The notes: generated by a model not told the origin, from the sequence alone. DNA of 64,000 bases from CAVPHV01 sp963821095 (GCA_963821095.1 CAWGCJ010000007.1:186001-250000); one strand, 5' to 3'. Counted from the stretch's first letter, positions 1-9,294 are shown. Program-made: numbers and translations.

Positions 1-2
1 CC

Positions 3-191
3 TCCGATCTGCCCAAGCCGGGAAGTGAGGGCGACAAGGCGCTGCGGGCGGCCGGACCGGGCTCGTTTTGGGACGCCATCGAGATGTTGTCCGATGACGG
101 CCGGCGGCGCCTCCAGGAATACGCCACGGGAACCCACGAACACCCGCTGCCCGGGTTCTGGAAGGATGCCGATCTCGAGGGGTTGGCGTGA
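3..191 (+). CDS. C-terminal part of an unidentified protein (5' truncated by window edge)
   Basis: An open frame enters from the left edge and ends at TGA 189-191; 62 residues are visible. It contains the stretch GSFWDAIEMLSDDGRRRLQEY and ends KDADLEGLA. I do not recognise the family. The stop overlaps the GTG start of the next gene (GTGA), so the two are probably translationally coupled and in one operon with the following genes. The frame is supported by that overlap and by codon use like its neighbours. Confidence 0.6.
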   Translation, partial: SDLPKPGSEGDKALRAAGPGSFWDAIEMLSDDGRRRLQEYATGTHEHPLPGFWKDADLEGLA

Positions 192-511
192 GAGGGGTGA
201 CTGTGGCCTGCGCCGTGGTGCGCGACGAACCTCCCGTGCTCATGCTCGCCGAGGATCTCGACGTATTGCAGCGGGCGCTCGCCATTCGTCTCGTGGCCCG
301 CAACGAGTCGCCAAGGCTCACCGATGCCCAGCGTGAGGGGATGCAGGTGGCACTGCTCGATGAGCGATGGGGCGATGCGGTCGCGGCGTGGATCGACCAC
401 ACCGGAATCGAGGTCGACGTCTACACCGAGCCGATCCTCACCGCCGCCGATGTTCCCGCAGACTTGGTCGGGGCCGAACTGCAGTTTGCACCGCTGTTTC
501 GCGGTGGCTGA
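188..511 (+). CDS. Conserved-looking small hypothetical protein, 107 aa
   Basis: It starts at GTG 188, which overlaps the preceding stop, with GAGGGG shortly upstream as a plausible ribosome binding site. The protein is acidic and has no obvious signal peptide or membrane segment. It reads VRDEPPVLMLAEDLDVLQRA near the N-terminus, then a region predicted to be helical. The next gene follows after 6 bp. I cannot assign a function. The position between an overlapping upstream gene and the 352-residue protein suggests a multi-gene complex or pathway, but this is inference. Confidence 0.6.
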   Translation: MRGVTVACAVVRDEPPVLMLAEDLDVLQRALAIRLVARNESPRLTDAQREGMQVALLDERWGDAVAAWIDHTGIEVDVYTEPILTAADVPADLVGAELQFAPLFRGG

Positions 512-517
512 GTAACC

Positions 518-1576
518 GTGCCGGCACTGCGCACCGAGATCACCGAAATCGTCACCGGGCTGGGGATGCTTGGCTTCCCCGACCTCGATCGAGCATTGGA
601 GGTGCGTCCCGCCGCGGTGCGCAACGTCGAGGTTGAGCACTACGACCGGCTGGCGGCTGCCCGCAACGACGGCTTGCATCGTCGTGAGTTCGAGGTCGCT
701 TGGCGCAACGGTGTCGAGTTCGCCCGCTCCCCAGAGGGGTTGCGAGGCCGGCCACCGTGGTGGCTGGAGTGGAAAGGCGGACACCGCCCTCCCGGCTACG
801 AGCAGGTGCCCGCCGACCTGCGGGTCGATCACGTCTACCTGGTCTCGTGCAAATACGGCTCCAACATCCTGACCAACTCATCACCCGCCAACCTGTTCGA
901 TCGGCTATTGGGCGACCGGCGCGACTCAGGTTCGGACTGGTTCCTCGAGGTCGCCCCCGATGTGTATCAGGACCTGTACCTGGCTTGCCGCGGCTATCTG
1001 GGTGCCACCGGGCTACCCGACCGCGTGTCCGACCTCGAGCAGCAACATCGTGAAGTGTTGAAGCGGGAACTGCCGCGGCGTCTTGGCGGCGACCTGCAAC
1101 AGGTCTACCGGGAATTTGCCGCAGAGGTTGCCCGTTCATCTGTTGAGCGTTGGAGAGCAGCCATGACAGATCGTCGCCACCAGGAAACCCAATTGTGGCG
1201 GCTGCTGCGGCTCCAGGCCGCGCCGTACTTCGTGCTCGGCGAATCGGCCGAAGGCCGCCCGCTCCAGTATCGGATTGGCACGCCGTGGGACTTCCGCAAC
1301 CGCTATCGGCTGCGCAAGCTCGATGCCTGGTCCGATCCGGATCGCAGCCAACCGGTCGTGTTGTGGCGGGCCGAGGTTCACGATCAGCTGACCGATACCA
1401 CGACCGAGGTGGCAGGCCATGTTGAGGTGCGCTGGAGCCACGGACGGTTTGCCCAAGCTCCGGAAGCGAAGGTCTATCTGGGAACGGCACACCACGCGGT
1501 TCCCGGCTACGTGCCGCTCAGTCGACCCGAGCGCGACCCAGAGCGCCTTGCCCTCGGATGGGGCGGTGGGGCCTGA
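518..1576 (+). CDS. Hypothetical protein, 352 aa, possible nuclease-like core
   Basis: GTG start 6 bp after the preceding gene. The family is not recognised. The central part is Trp/Arg-rich (RPPWWLEWKGGH) and is followed by RVDHVYLVSCKYGSN. An acidic residue ahead of a Lys in a hydrophobic strand (D..., then S-C-K) is reminiscent of a PD-(D/E)XK core, but I cannot confirm it. A Ser/Asn motif ILTNSSPANLFDRLL follows. There are no membrane segments. The stop TGA overlaps the ATG of the membrane protein that follows (ATGA at 1574-1578), so the genes from the left edge to 2259 form one operon. Confidence 0.6.
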   Translation: MPALRTEITEIVTGLGMLGFPDLDRALEVRPAAVRNVEVEHYDRLAAARNDGLHRREFEVAWRNGVEFARSPEGLRGRPPWWLEWKGGHRPPGYEQVPADLRVDHVYLVSCKYGSNILTNSSPANLFDRLLGDRRDSGSDWFLEVAPDVYQDLYLACRGYLGATGLPDRVSDLEQQHREVLKRELPRRLGGDLQQVYREFAAEVARSSVERWRAAMTDRRHQETQLWRLLRLQAAPYFVLGESAEGRPLQYRIGTPWDFRNRYRLRKLDAWSDPDRSQPVVLWRAEVHDQLTDTTTEVAGHVEVRWSHGRFAQAPEAKVYLGTAHHAVPGYVPLSRPERDPERLALGWGGGA

Positions 1577-2259
1577 TGAGTGTTCCTACGCAGGCATCCA
1601 CCACCACGGCACCGCCGCTCGAAGCCGCCGTCCTCGCGGCGTTTCCGTATCTGGTCGGTGGCTTGCTGGTGGCACTCCCACTGCTCCTCGTCCCTGATTC
1701 CTGGGATGTCTTTCCCACGTTCGTGATTCAACTCGCCGGGTTGGTGCTCCTCGGGCTTGTCGTCACGATCCGGCTGCTCGGGTTCACCGCGGCGGGTTGG
1801 TACCAGTTCACGGGCTGGTCCGAGCGAGCCAAGCGCCTCGCCGGCGATGTCTCGCTGGTTGTGCTGGTGACCGGATTGGTTGGTCTGGTCACGCTGGCGA
1901 CGTCGGCAGCGCTGCGGCTCGCGCCGTCGCTTCAGTTCTTGCAGCTGCTGTCGGCGCTCGACATTGCATGGGCCGGGGCAGCCATCATGATCGGGGCCTA
2001 CCGGCTGTGGGGGCGCCGCGCCGCCATGGCGGGGGGCAGCCTGCTCGGGATCTTCTGTGTCTGGTCGATCTGGAACTACTTGAACACCGTCGGCTTCACC
2101 GGTGACGATGGTTGGCTGCTCGACGGCAGCCAGATCATGCGGCTCGTGCTTCCTTTCGACATGATGGCGGCCGTCGTTGCCATCACCCTGCTCGTCGTCG
2201 GTTCGGGTCGAAACGAGTCGAACCCTCAGCGGATGGCGCAGGCCAGCGACCAGTCGTAG
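1576..2259 (+). CDS. Polytopic membrane protein of unknown function, 227 aa
   Basis: I chose ATG 1576 because it overlaps the previous stop. At least five hydrophobic segments are visible: VLAAFPYLVGGLLVALPLLL, FVIQLAGLVLLGLVV, VSLVVLVTGLVGLVTL, then segments around AIMIGAYRL, LLGIFCVWSIW and the C-terminal AAVVAITLLVVG. No catalytic motif is seen. Its 3' end overlaps by 34 bp the end of the convergent DUF547 gene. It is probably the integral membrane partner of the upstream soluble proteins. Confidence 0.65.
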   Translation: MSVPTQASTTTAPPLEAAVLAAFPYLVGGLLVALPLLLVPDSWDVFPTFVIQLAGLVLLGLVVTIRLLGFTAAGWYQFTGWSERAKRLAGDVSLVVLVTGLVGLVTLATSAALRLAPSLQFLQLLSALDIAWAGAAIMIGAYRLWGRRAAMAGGSLLGIFCVWSIWNYLNTVGFTGDDGWLLDGSQIMRLVLPFDMMAAVVAITLLVVGSGRNESNPQRMAQASDQS

Positions 2260-3014
2260 GGCTGAAACGCCACCCGAGGCGATGTGTCCGTCGTCCAGCG
2301 GACAACCTCGGGGTCGAGCCACGGGTACAGCAACGCCGCAACCTGCTTGCCACCGATTGGCCGCCACGTCGGCATCTTGTGCGGCCGGGCGAAGTCGCCT
2401 CCGTACCAGCGGAAGATGCGGGACAGCCGGAGCACGCCGTCGGGTTGATCCATCACTGCGCCGCCGCCGGTCAGGAATGCACGGATCTGATCGTCGAGTT
2501 GAGCGTCGAGGTGATCGCCGGCATACGGTTCGTAACGCAGGGTCGGACACGAGGCAGATCCGCACACCAGGGCGCCGTGAATGCGGGGATCACCGAACCG
2601 TCTGATCTTGCCGTGTTCAATGGCGTCGAGGGAGAGGTTCTTGCCGGCAACGGTGACCCAGGGTCGCTGGAACCCGCCGGGGAGCCGCAGGACCGAGGTG
2701 GCCTGCTGGGCAAAGGACTCGGCCGCTAGGTCGAGTGCTCCCGCGTTGTAGAGGTTCAGCCAGTAGGCCAGGGCGCCCGAGGGCGAGAGGTTGTCGGGGT
2801 CGATCGTCGCCATCCGATCCCGATAGGCATGGAGCGCGGCTCGTTGGTCGGCAAGCGCGGCCACTCCGTTGCTCTGCAACGCGGCGAGCACGGGGGCCAG
2901 TTGGGCGTGATCAACGGTCGATGTGCCTGTCGGTTGGGGGCGAAGTCCCCGTGAGGCGCGCCAGATCGACCAGGCGACGGTGAGCGGATTTGGTCCCTTG
3001 GGGGTATCGGCCAT
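2226..3014 (-). CDS. DUF547 domain protein, 262 aa
   Basis: This matches the DUF547 family by its pattern SGALAYWLNLYNAGALDL near residues 80-100, then the Cys-containing block HGALVCGSASCPTLR around residue 150 and YAGDHLDAQLDD downstream. The function of DUF547 is not established; members have been proposed to be papain-like enzymes, and the Cys and His here would fit that idea. There is no obvious signal peptide, unlike many exported members. Its 3' end overlaps the convergent membrane-protein gene. Confidence 0.8.
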   Translation of the reverse strand: MADTPKGPNPLTVAWSIWRASRGLRPQPTGTSTVDHAQLAPVLAALQSNGVAALADQRAALHAYRDRMATIDPDNLSPSGALAYWLNLYNAGALDLAAESFAQQATSVLRLPGGFQRPWVTVAGKNLSLDAIEHGKIRRFGDPRIHGALVCGSASCPTLRYEPYAGDHLDAQLDDQIRAFLTGGGAVMDQPDGVLRLSRIFRWYGGDFARPHKMPTWRPIGGKQVAALLYPWLDPEVVRWTTDTSPRVAFQPYDWSLACAIR

Positions 3015-3073
3015 GTTGACGCCAACGGAACGGAGAGGCTCGTTGTTCCCGCGGAGGCCTTCGCGGCCGTCGT

Positions 3074-4486
3074 TCAGCTCTCGGCGGTTGCCTCAGATAT
3101 CCCAAGTTTCTCGCGACCGGCTTCGAGCTCCTCGTCGGGAGTCTTGCTGCGCCGCAATATCAGGTAGCCGACGACACCGGCGATCGTCGAGCCGATGAAG
3201 ATGCCGATCTTGGCACGGTCGACGATCTGGGCATCGGTGAAGGCAAGCTCCGTGATGAACAGCGAGACGGTGAACCCGATCCCGGCCAGGGTGGCGAGGC
3301 CGAAGACCTCCCCCCATCCCGAGCGCGGCGGCAGCTTCCCAATGCCAAACCTGACCGCAAGAAACGTCGCCAGAGTGATGCCGACGGACTTGCCGATGAC
3401 CAAGCCGGCGGCGACACCGAGGGCGACGTTGCTGGCCGCGGCGTCGAGCAGATCGATGTCTACGAAGCGGACCCCGGCGTTGGCGAGAGCGAAGATGGGG
3501 ACGATCACAAACGAGGACCACGGGTGGAGCGCTAGCTCGAGCCGGTCGAGCGGCGAAACCGATTCCCTGGCGATCGTCGAGAGATCCAAGGCGTCGTGAT
3601 CGACCCGCTCTCGTGCCCGCGGCGAGGCGGCATCCATGTCGTAGCGGCTGAGGATCCACTTCGACTTCTGGTAGTACTCCTTGTCCGAGTACATCGCATA
3701 CACCGGCGTCAAGAAGCCGAGTGCGACGCCGGCGAGGGTGGCATGGACACCGGATTCGAAGACGAAGAACCAGGTGACGATTCCGGCAACGACATAGAAA
3801 CCCATCGAGCGGATCCCAATGCGAGAAGCAAACGCGATGGCTACGAGCGCGCCGAGGCTGGCCAGCAGCCATCCGAACGCAAGATCGGTGGTGTAGAAGA
3901 CGGCGATGACGGCAATGGCTCCGATGTCGTCGGCAATAGCCAGCGCCAGCAGGAAGAGCTTGGCACCGACCGAGATACGGTTGCCGAGCAGCGAGAGCAC
4001 CCCAACCGAGAAAGCGATGTCGGTGGCCATCGGGATTCCCCAGCCCTGCAGGGCCTCGCCGCCGGTGCCGGCGACAAAGGCGACGTAGATGAGCGCGGGG
4101 AGAATCATCCCGCCGAGGGCGGCGATGGCAGGCAGCGCCGCCCGCTTGGGGTCGCGCAATTCGCCGACGACGAGTTCGCGCTTGATCTCGAGGCCAACGA
4201 CGAAGAAGAAGACGACCATCAGGGCGTCGTTGACGATGTGCGTCAACGACTCGTCGAAGTGGAACGATCCGATGGAGAATGTGACGTGGGTGTGCCAGAA
4301 GTCCTGGTACGACTCACCCGATCCTGCATTGGCCCAGATGAGTGCCGCGACCGTTGCGGCCAGCAGCACGATGCCGCCTGCCGCCTCAACGTGGGTGAAC
4401 TGGATCAGGGGTCGTACGAAGCGGCTGGGGATCGCCCGGTCGGAGTGGAGCCACGTTTGGTGGATTCGTTCGCGTTCGTCTGCCAT
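3074..4486 (-). CDS. nhaA: Na+/H+ antiporter NhaA
   Basis: Electroneutral or electrogenic exchange of cytoplasmic Na+ for protons at the membrane, for salt and pH homeostasis. Eleven to twelve hydrophobic segments are present. The N-terminal FVRPLIQFTHVEAAGGIVLL block and the VVGLEIKRELVVGEL motif are NhaA hallmarks. The paired aspartates of the transport site are present in LALAIADDIGAIAVIA at about residues 186-187. At 470 aa it is longer than E. coli NhaA (388). Extra charged sequence lies in the central loop around SPRARERVDHDALDL, and there is a charged C-terminal tail. It stands alone, divergent from the cation exchanger gene, so this is a small ion-homeostasis locus. Confidence 0.95.
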   Translation of the reverse strand: MADERERIHQTWLHSDRAIPSRFVRPLIQFTHVEAAGGIVLLAATVAALIWANAGSGESYQDFWHTHVTFSIGSFHFDESLTHIVNDALMVVFFFVVGLEIKRELVVGELRDPKRAALPAIAALGGMILPALIYVAFVAGTGGEALQGWGIPMATDIAFSVGVLSLLGNRISVGAKLFLLALAIADDIGAIAVIAVFYTTDLAFGWLLASLGALVAIAFASRIGIRSMGFYVVAGIVTWFFVFESGVHATLAGVALGFLTPVYAMYSDKEYYQKSKWILSRYDMDAASPRARERVDHDALDLSTIARESVSPLDRLELALHPWSSFVIVPIFALANAGVRFVDIDLLDAAASNVALGVAAGLVIGKSVGITLATFLAVRFGIGKLPPRSGWGEVFGLATLAGIGFTVSLFITELAFTDAQIVDRAKIGIFIGSTIAGVVGYLILRRSKTPDEELEAGREKLGISEATAES

Positions 4487-4575
4487 GAAGGGGGAAGGCT
4501 AGCGGCGCCGCAGCACGTGCCCTCCTCGGGTGTGGTTACCATCCTTGGGCTACCGGCAATGAGGAGTGTGGGCAA

Positions 4576-5523
4576 ATGATCGCAGCGGCGATCGCTGTGA
4601 TCGGCGGTCTTCTGCTCCTCATCTTTGCTTCCGACCGTCTCGTCGTCGCTGCAGTACGGCTCTCGGAAGCATTGGGGATCTCGGCCGTCTTGATCGGCGC
4701 ACTTGTGGTCGGGCTGGGCACCTCGATGCCTGAGATGTTGGTGTCTGCCCTGGCGTCCGCCAACGGCGAGGTCGAGATCGCCATGGCCAACGTGGTCGGC
4801 TCGAACATCTCCAACGTCACCTTGGTGCTGGGGGTGGCCGCCATCATTGCCGCCATCGTGGCTGAGTGGCGCATTCTGCGGCGCGAGGGCGTTCTGATGC
4901 TCGCCTCGCTCCTGGCTCTCACCGCGGTGCTGTACGACCAGGAGGTCGAGCGCTGGGAGGGGGGCGCTCTTGTCTTCGGCTTTGTGGTCGCGGTCTACCT
5001 GTTGATTCGCTGGTCGATGAACGATGCCGAGACCGTCAGCCAGGCCGAAGCCGAGGTCAAGGAGATGGTCGGCGGCGAGCACAACGTGGCGCGGGAGGCG
5101 TTGATCGGCACGGTGACGCTGGTGCTCACAGTGCTTGGAGCCCGGATCCTGCTCAGCGGGGCGCTCGACATCGGCGAGGAGATCGGTCTCAGCGACACGT
5201 TTCTCGGCGTGATGCTCGGGGTCGGGACGAGTCTGCCTGAGTTGGCGACGGCGACGGCAGCCATCCGGCGGCGGGAGTCGGATCTCGTGATGGGCAACGT
5301 GCTCGGCTCGAACCTGTTCAATTCGCTCGCCGTGGCCGGTTTGGCCGGCCTCGTCGGACCTGGTCTCCTGCCCGGCCTCCCCATCGCCGCCCTGTGGGTG
5401 ATGATCGGCGTTTCAGTGCTGGCCGGGATCTTCTCCCGCACCGGTACCCGGGGGCGCATCGTGCGCGGCGAAGGCATCGTCCTTGTCCTCGTCTTCCTCG
5501 GCTTCACCATCCTCGCGTTCTAG
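4576..5523 (+). CDS. Calcium/sodium exchanger family (CaCA, YrbG-like) protein
   Basis: Cation exchanger of the inner membrane, 315 aa. The two inverted alpha repeats of the CaCA superfamily are clear: GTSMPEMLVSA with VVGSNISN near residues 45-80, and GVGTSLPELATA with GNVLGSNLFN near residues 215-250. The conserved acidic residue in each GTSxPE motif is intact. An acidic loop between the halves (DAETVSQAEAEVKEM) separates them. ATG 4576 has GAGGAG 9 bp upstream. It is divergent from nhaA, with fewer than 90 bp between them. Confidence 0.92.
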   Translation: MIAAAIAVIGGLLLLIFASDRLVVAAVRLSEALGISAVLIGALVVGLGTSMPEMLVSALASANGEVEIAMANVVGSNISNVTLVLGVAAIIAAIVAEWRILRREGVLMLASLLALTAVLYDQEVERWEGGALVFGFVVAVYLLIRWSMNDAETVSQAEAEVKEMVGGEHNVAREALIGTVTLVLTVLGARILLSGALDIGEEIGLSDTFLGVMLGVGTSLPELATATAAIRRRESDLVMGNVLGSNLFNSLAVAGLAGLVGPGLLPGLPIAALWVMIGVSVLAGIFSRTGTRGRIVRGEGIVLVLVFLGFTILAF

Positions 5524-5560
5524 CAAGATTGCTCGGGACCCACTGATAGGCTCGGCGGCA

Positions 5561-7306
5561 ATGACCGGCACCAATCAGGAAGTGGCACGGCTGCTCCAAG
5601 AGCTGGCTGATCTGACCAAGCTCGAGGACGGCAGCCCCCAATCGTTTCGGGTGCGGGCTTATGAGAAGGCGGTCGACGCCGTCAAGGAATTGCCGGCCAA
5701 CATCGCCGACATGTCGGTGGCCGAACTCGTTGCGGTCGACGGCATCGGCAAGTCAACCGCAACGAAGATCCGCGAGTACGTCGATACCGGCAGCATCGCC
5801 AAGCTCGATGGCTTGCGGGCTACGTACCCACCGGAGCTGGTCGAACTGACCCGGATCCCCGGGCTTGGACCGAAGACCGTGATCCTGCTTCGAGATCAGC
5901 TTGGGGTCGGGTCCGTCGATCAATTGCGTGCCGCCATCGATTCGCACCAGCTGCGCGATCTGCCTGGGCTCGGCGCCCGTAGCGAAGAGAAGATCTCGAG
6001 GTCGATCGAACGGCTCGGGCTGGCGGGCAAGGATCGGCGTACCCCCATCATCGAAGCGATGCCGGTGGCCAACGAACTGGTTGCAGCCCTGGGAGCGCTA
6101 CCTGGAGTGCGCAGAATCGAGTATTGCGGCAGCCTGCGTCGGTTCCGAGAGACCATCGGCGACATCGACATCCTCGTTGCCTCCAACGACCCCGAGCCCA
6201 TCATGGACACCTTCGTATCGCTGCCAATGGCCCGCGAAGTGCTCGGCCACGGCACGACCAAGTCGGCGATCGTCACCTCAGGCGGGCTCCAAGTCGATCT
6301 GCGGGTGGTGGCCCCGGCGCAGTTTGGCGCCGCGGTGCTGTACTTCACCGGTTCGGTGGCCCACAACGTGGAGCTGCGCCAGCGGGCAATCGAGCGGGGC
6401 TGGACGCTCAACGAGTATGCCCTGGCGGATGCTGAGACCAGCGGCGTGATCGCCTCGCGAACCGAGAAGTCGATCTACGCCGCCCTTGACCTGCGTGAAA
6501 TCCCGCCCGAGTTGCGCGAGGGGCACGGCGAAATCGAAGCTGCGGCCACCGGCACCCTGCCCCGATTGGTGACGGAGGGCGACATCAAGGGCGACCTCCA
6601 CGTCCACTCGACCTGGTCGGGGGATGGCCGCTCGGAACTGCTTGCCATGCTCGAAGCGGCCGCAGCGCGAGGCTTGGAGTACGTCGCCATCACCGAACAC
6701 GGCGAGGCCCTCGCCATCAACGGTCTTTCTCGCGACGAGGTACGTGAAGAGCGTGCCCTGATCAGCGAGTATCGAGATCGATTCCCCGACATGGTGATCC
6801 TGCACGGCGCCGAACTCAACATCGGCCCGGACGGCGGGTTGGACTACGACGACGACTTCCTGATGGAGTACGACTGGTGCGTGGCCAGCGTTCACTCCCA
6901 GTTCGAGCTCTCCGCCGAGCGTCAGACCGAGCGCTTGATCCGGGCGATGACCCACCCCGCGGTCAATGCCATCGGCCATCTCACCGGGCGAATGATCGGG
7001 CGTCGGCCCGGTATTGACATCGATGCCGAGGCCGTGTTCGCCGCGGCAGCTGCCACCGGCACCGCACTCGAGATCAACTGCCACCTCGACCGCCTCGATG
7101 TTCCCGCGGACCTGTTGCGCCGGGCCCGCACCGTCGAAGGAATCCGTTTCGCGATTTCAACCGACTCCCATCACACGAAGGAGTTCGGCAATCTGAAGTG
7201 GGGGGTCAGCAACGCCCGTCGTGGCTGGGTCGACAAGCGCCAAGTGGTCAACACCTGGCCGGCCGAACGGTTCCTGAAGTGGGCGGCAGAGAAGCGAACT
7301 CGGTGA
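5561..7306 (+). CDS. polX: DNA polymerase/3'-5' exonuclease PolX
   Basis: Family X DNA polymerase fused to a C-terminal PHP phosphoesterase, for gap-filling and end processing in DNA repair. Order: 8-kDa-like domain and helix-hairpin-helix units (VDGIGKSTATKIREY, IPGLGPKTVILL, LPGLGARSEEKI), the nucleotidyltransferase core with GDIDILVAS near residue 200 and the third carboxylate in LQVDLRVV near 245, then PHP from about residue 340 with DLHVHSTWSGDG and AITEHGE. I chose ATG 5561 because PolX proteins begin just before this sequence; an in-frame ATG at 5483 would overlap the exchanger gene. The length of 581 aa is typical for the family. Confidence 0.95.
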   Translation: MTGTNQEVARLLQELADLTKLEDGSPQSFRVRAYEKAVDAVKELPANIADMSVAELVAVDGIGKSTATKIREYVDTGSIAKLDGLRATYPPELVELTRIPGLGPKTVILLRDQLGVGSVDQLRAAIDSHQLRDLPGLGARSEEKISRSIERLGLAGKDRRTPIIEAMPVANELVAALGALPGVRRIEYCGSLRRFRETIGDIDILVASNDPEPIMDTFVSLPMAREVLGHGTTKSAIVTSGGLQVDLRVVAPAQFGAAVLYFTGSVAHNVELRQRAIERGWTLNEYALADAETSGVIASRTEKSIYAALDLREIPPELREGHGEIEAAATGTLPRLVTEGDIKGDLHVHSTWSGDGRSELLAMLEAAAARGLEYVAITEHGEALAINGLSRDEVREERALISEYRDRFPDMVILHGAELNIGPDGGLDYDDDFLMEYDWCVASVHSQFELSAERQTERLIRAMTHPAVNAIGHLTGRMIGRRPGIDIDAEAVFAAAAATGTALEINCHLDRLDVPADLLRRARTVEGIRFAISTDSHHTKEFGNLKWGVSNARRGWVDKRQVVNTWPAERFLKWAAEKRTR

Positions 7307-7406
7307 GGTTGGGTCGGCCACCGATTACGGAGTTCACACTTTCGTAACCGCCAATCGCTAGGTGTTGGCGGCGGCGCCGTGTTATACCTTCGCCAGACGG
7401 TTTCTC

Positions 7407-8954
7407 ATGAACGACGCACCACCCCAACTTCGCCTCCCAGATCGAGGTCAGGCCTCCCTGGCCGGCGCGGCCGCGGCCGCGCTTTCACTCGGGCTTACCG
7501 AACTGGCCGCCGGGCTGTTCGGTTCGGTTCCTTCAGCGGTTGCCGCCGTCGGCGGCTATGTGGTCGACGTATCCCCCAAGGTGGTACGGGATGCTGCGAT
7601 TTCGGTCTTTGGTACTGCCGACAAAGGCGCTCTCGCCATCGGTACGGCGATCATCACGCTCGTGATCGGAGCCATCGTCGGGCGCCTCGCGATGCGGCGG
7701 CCCTGGGTGGCGACGGTTGCCTTCGGCGGTTTTGCCATCCTCGGCATTGCAGCAGCCCTGACCGAGCCGCTCATCTCGCCACTCGCCACAACACTGGTCA
7801 TCGGGCTTGCCGCCTTCGCCGGCTGGTGGGTGCTGCGCAAGCTCCTAGCGCCACGCCGGGTCGAGTCGCCTTCCGATCACGTCCCGGCCGATGCGGGGCG
7901 GCGCCGCCTCGTGACACAGATCGCCGCCGTCGGCGTCGCTGCGGTTGTCGCCGGTTCTGTCGGGCGTTCGATGATCATCCGGCGTTCCGAGGAGGTCAGG
8001 GTCGACGCCACCCTCCCCGAGCCGGTGACGCGGGTGCTTCCCCCCGGGCCGGATGCCGCCCTCGAGGTGATCGGGCTGAGTCCCATCGTCACCCCGAACG
8101 ATCAGTTCTACCGGATTGACACCGCTCTGATTGTCCCCGGACCCAACCCGGACATCTGGCGACTCAAGGTGACCGGACTCGTGGATCGTGAGCTCGAACT
8201 CTCACTGACCGACTTGCAGCAGATGGGGCTGCACGAGGAGTACGTCACGATCTCCTGTGTCTCGAACAAGGTTGGTGGAGGCCTGGTCGGCAACGCCAAG
8301 TGGACCGGGGTGAAGCTGACGGATGTCCTCGACAGGGCCGGGGTCAAACCTGGGGCCACCCAGATCGTTGGCCGTTCGGTCGATGGCTGGACCGCGGGGT
8401 TTCCCACCGAGGTCGCCTACGACGGTCGGGAGCCGCTGATTGCTCTTGGGATGAACGGCGAGCCGTTGCCGCGCCGTCACGGCTTCCCCGCTCGTTTGAT
8501 CGTTCCGGGCCTCTACGGCTACGTCTCCGCGACGAAGTGGTTGCGAGAGCTCGAGTTGACCACGTGGGAGGACTTCGACGGCTATTGGGTTCCTCGCGGC
8601 TGGTCAAAGAGCGGCCCCATCAAGACGCAGTCTCGGATCGACTATCCACGGCAGGGCGAGCAGATCACTGGCAAGCCTGCGGTGGTTGCCGGCGTGGCAT
8701 GGGCCCCCACCAGGGGTATCTCCGGAGTCGAGGTGAGGTTTAACGACGGCTCGTGGATTCCGGCCCAGCTGACCACCCCGCTCTCCGACAGCGCGTGGGT
8801 GCAGTGGAAGGCCGAGACCGAGATTGCGCCGGGGGAGTACGTCGTTGCCGTCAGAGCGACCGACGGGACCGGCCAGACCCAGACCTCCGAGGTGAGCGAG
8901 CCTGCTCCCGACGGGGCCACCGGTTACCACCAGATCGACTTCGTGGTGGTCTGA
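7407..8954 (+). CDS. Membrane-anchored molybdopterin-dependent oxidoreductase, sulfite-oxidase fold
   Basis: An N-terminal module with about five hydrophobic segments (residues ~10-160) is followed by a sulfite oxidase-type Mo-cofactor domain. The cofactor-ligating Cys is in YVTISCVSNKVGG near residue 284. Downstream blocks SVDGWTAGFPTEVAYDG, LIVPGLYGYVSATKW and the Mo-co dimerisation-like domain (GVAWAPTRGISGVEVRFNDG) follow the family order. The substrate is unknown. A twin-arginine-like AGRRRLVTQIAAVGVAAVV segment near residue 170 may be a second export or anchor signal for the outward-facing enzyme. I use ATG 7407 rather than an in-frame upstream start because the earlier residues look non-coding. 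Confidence 0.88.
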   Translation: MNDAPPQLRLPDRGQASLAGAAAAALSLGLTELAAGLFGSVPSAVAAVGGYVVDVSPKVVRDAAISVFGTADKGALAIGTAIITLVIGAIVGRLAMRRPWVATVAFGGFAILGIAAALTEPLISPLATTLVIGLAAFAGWWVLRKLLAPRRVESPSDHVPADAGRRRLVTQIAAVGVAAVVAGSVGRSMIIRRSEEVRVDATLPEPVTRVLPPGPDAALEVIGLSPIVTPNDQFYRIDTALIVPGPNPDIWRLKVTGLVDRELELSLTDLQQMGLHEEYVTISCVSNKVGGGLVGNAKWTGVKLTDVLDRAGVKPGATQIVGRSVDGWTAGFPTEVAYDGREPLIALGMNGEPLPRRHGFPARLIVPGLYGYVSATKWLRELELTTWEDFDGYWVPRGWSKSGPIKTQSRIDYPRQGEQITGKPAVVAGVAWAPTRGISGVEVRFNDGSWIPAQLTTPLSDSAWVQWKAETEIAPGEYVVAVRATDGTGQTQTSEVSEPAPDGATGYHQIDFVVV

Positions 8955-8979
8955 CCACATCCGAGCGCTCGGCCGGATG

Positions 8980-8993
8980 GGGCCATTGGGCCC
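8980..8993. promoter_or_regulatory. DosR-box-like palindrome GGGCCATTGGGCCC
   Basis: Perfect 5-bp inverted repeat GGGCC-ATTG-GGCCC, 49 bp upstream of the small HTH gene at 9043. It agrees with the mycobacterial DosR consensus GGGACTWWAGTCCC at 10 of 14 positions by eye. A similar GGGCCAT half-site lies in the promoter of the DosR-like regulator in this window. Its role is inference. Confidence 0.35.
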
Positions 8994-9042
8994 TGAAGCC
9001 GACTGCGGCAATGAGTCACAGTGGAAGTAGCGGGAGGATGTA

Positions 9043-9294
9043 ATGGGCGACCAACTTCGCCACGTCACCGAGGTGCTTCGAGTTGCCGGCGTCACCGTCG
9101 CCGACATCGCGGAGCGATCCGGCTGCTCGTTGCAGGAAGTATCGGCTGAACTCGCCGGGCGCCGCCCGATGTCGCTCCACACCCTCGAAGCGATCGGGAG
9201 CCTGGCCGGTCTCACCCTGGCCGCGGAGGTCCAGGCGATGACGGGGCGGGCACGCGCCGAGTACCTCGAGGAGGTCATCGCCGGCCGGTTGTGA
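9043..9294 (+). CDS. Small helix-turn-helix-like protein, 83 aa
   Basis: ATG preceded by GGGAGGA (9031-9037). The sequence VTVADIAERSGCSLQEVSAELAGRRPMSLHTLEAI resembles the XRE-type helix-turn-helix (helix, Ser/Gly turn, recognition helix, then the G-R-R-P-x-S-L-x-T-L element). The rest (AEYLEEVIAGRL) is helical. It sits directly upstream of the proteasome activator gene. It could be a local regulator or, given its small size, a degenerate HTH protein. Confidence 0.7.
   Translation: MGDQLRHVTEVLRVAGVTVADIAERSGCSLQEVSAELAGRRPMSLHTLEAIGSLAGLTLAAEVQAMTGRARAEYLEEVIAGRL

Noticed and set aside
3596..4579. Long plus-strand frame opposite nhaA
   Set aside because: It is the antisense shadow of NhaA, with Arg/Glu/Gly-rich low-complexity sequence and no domain.
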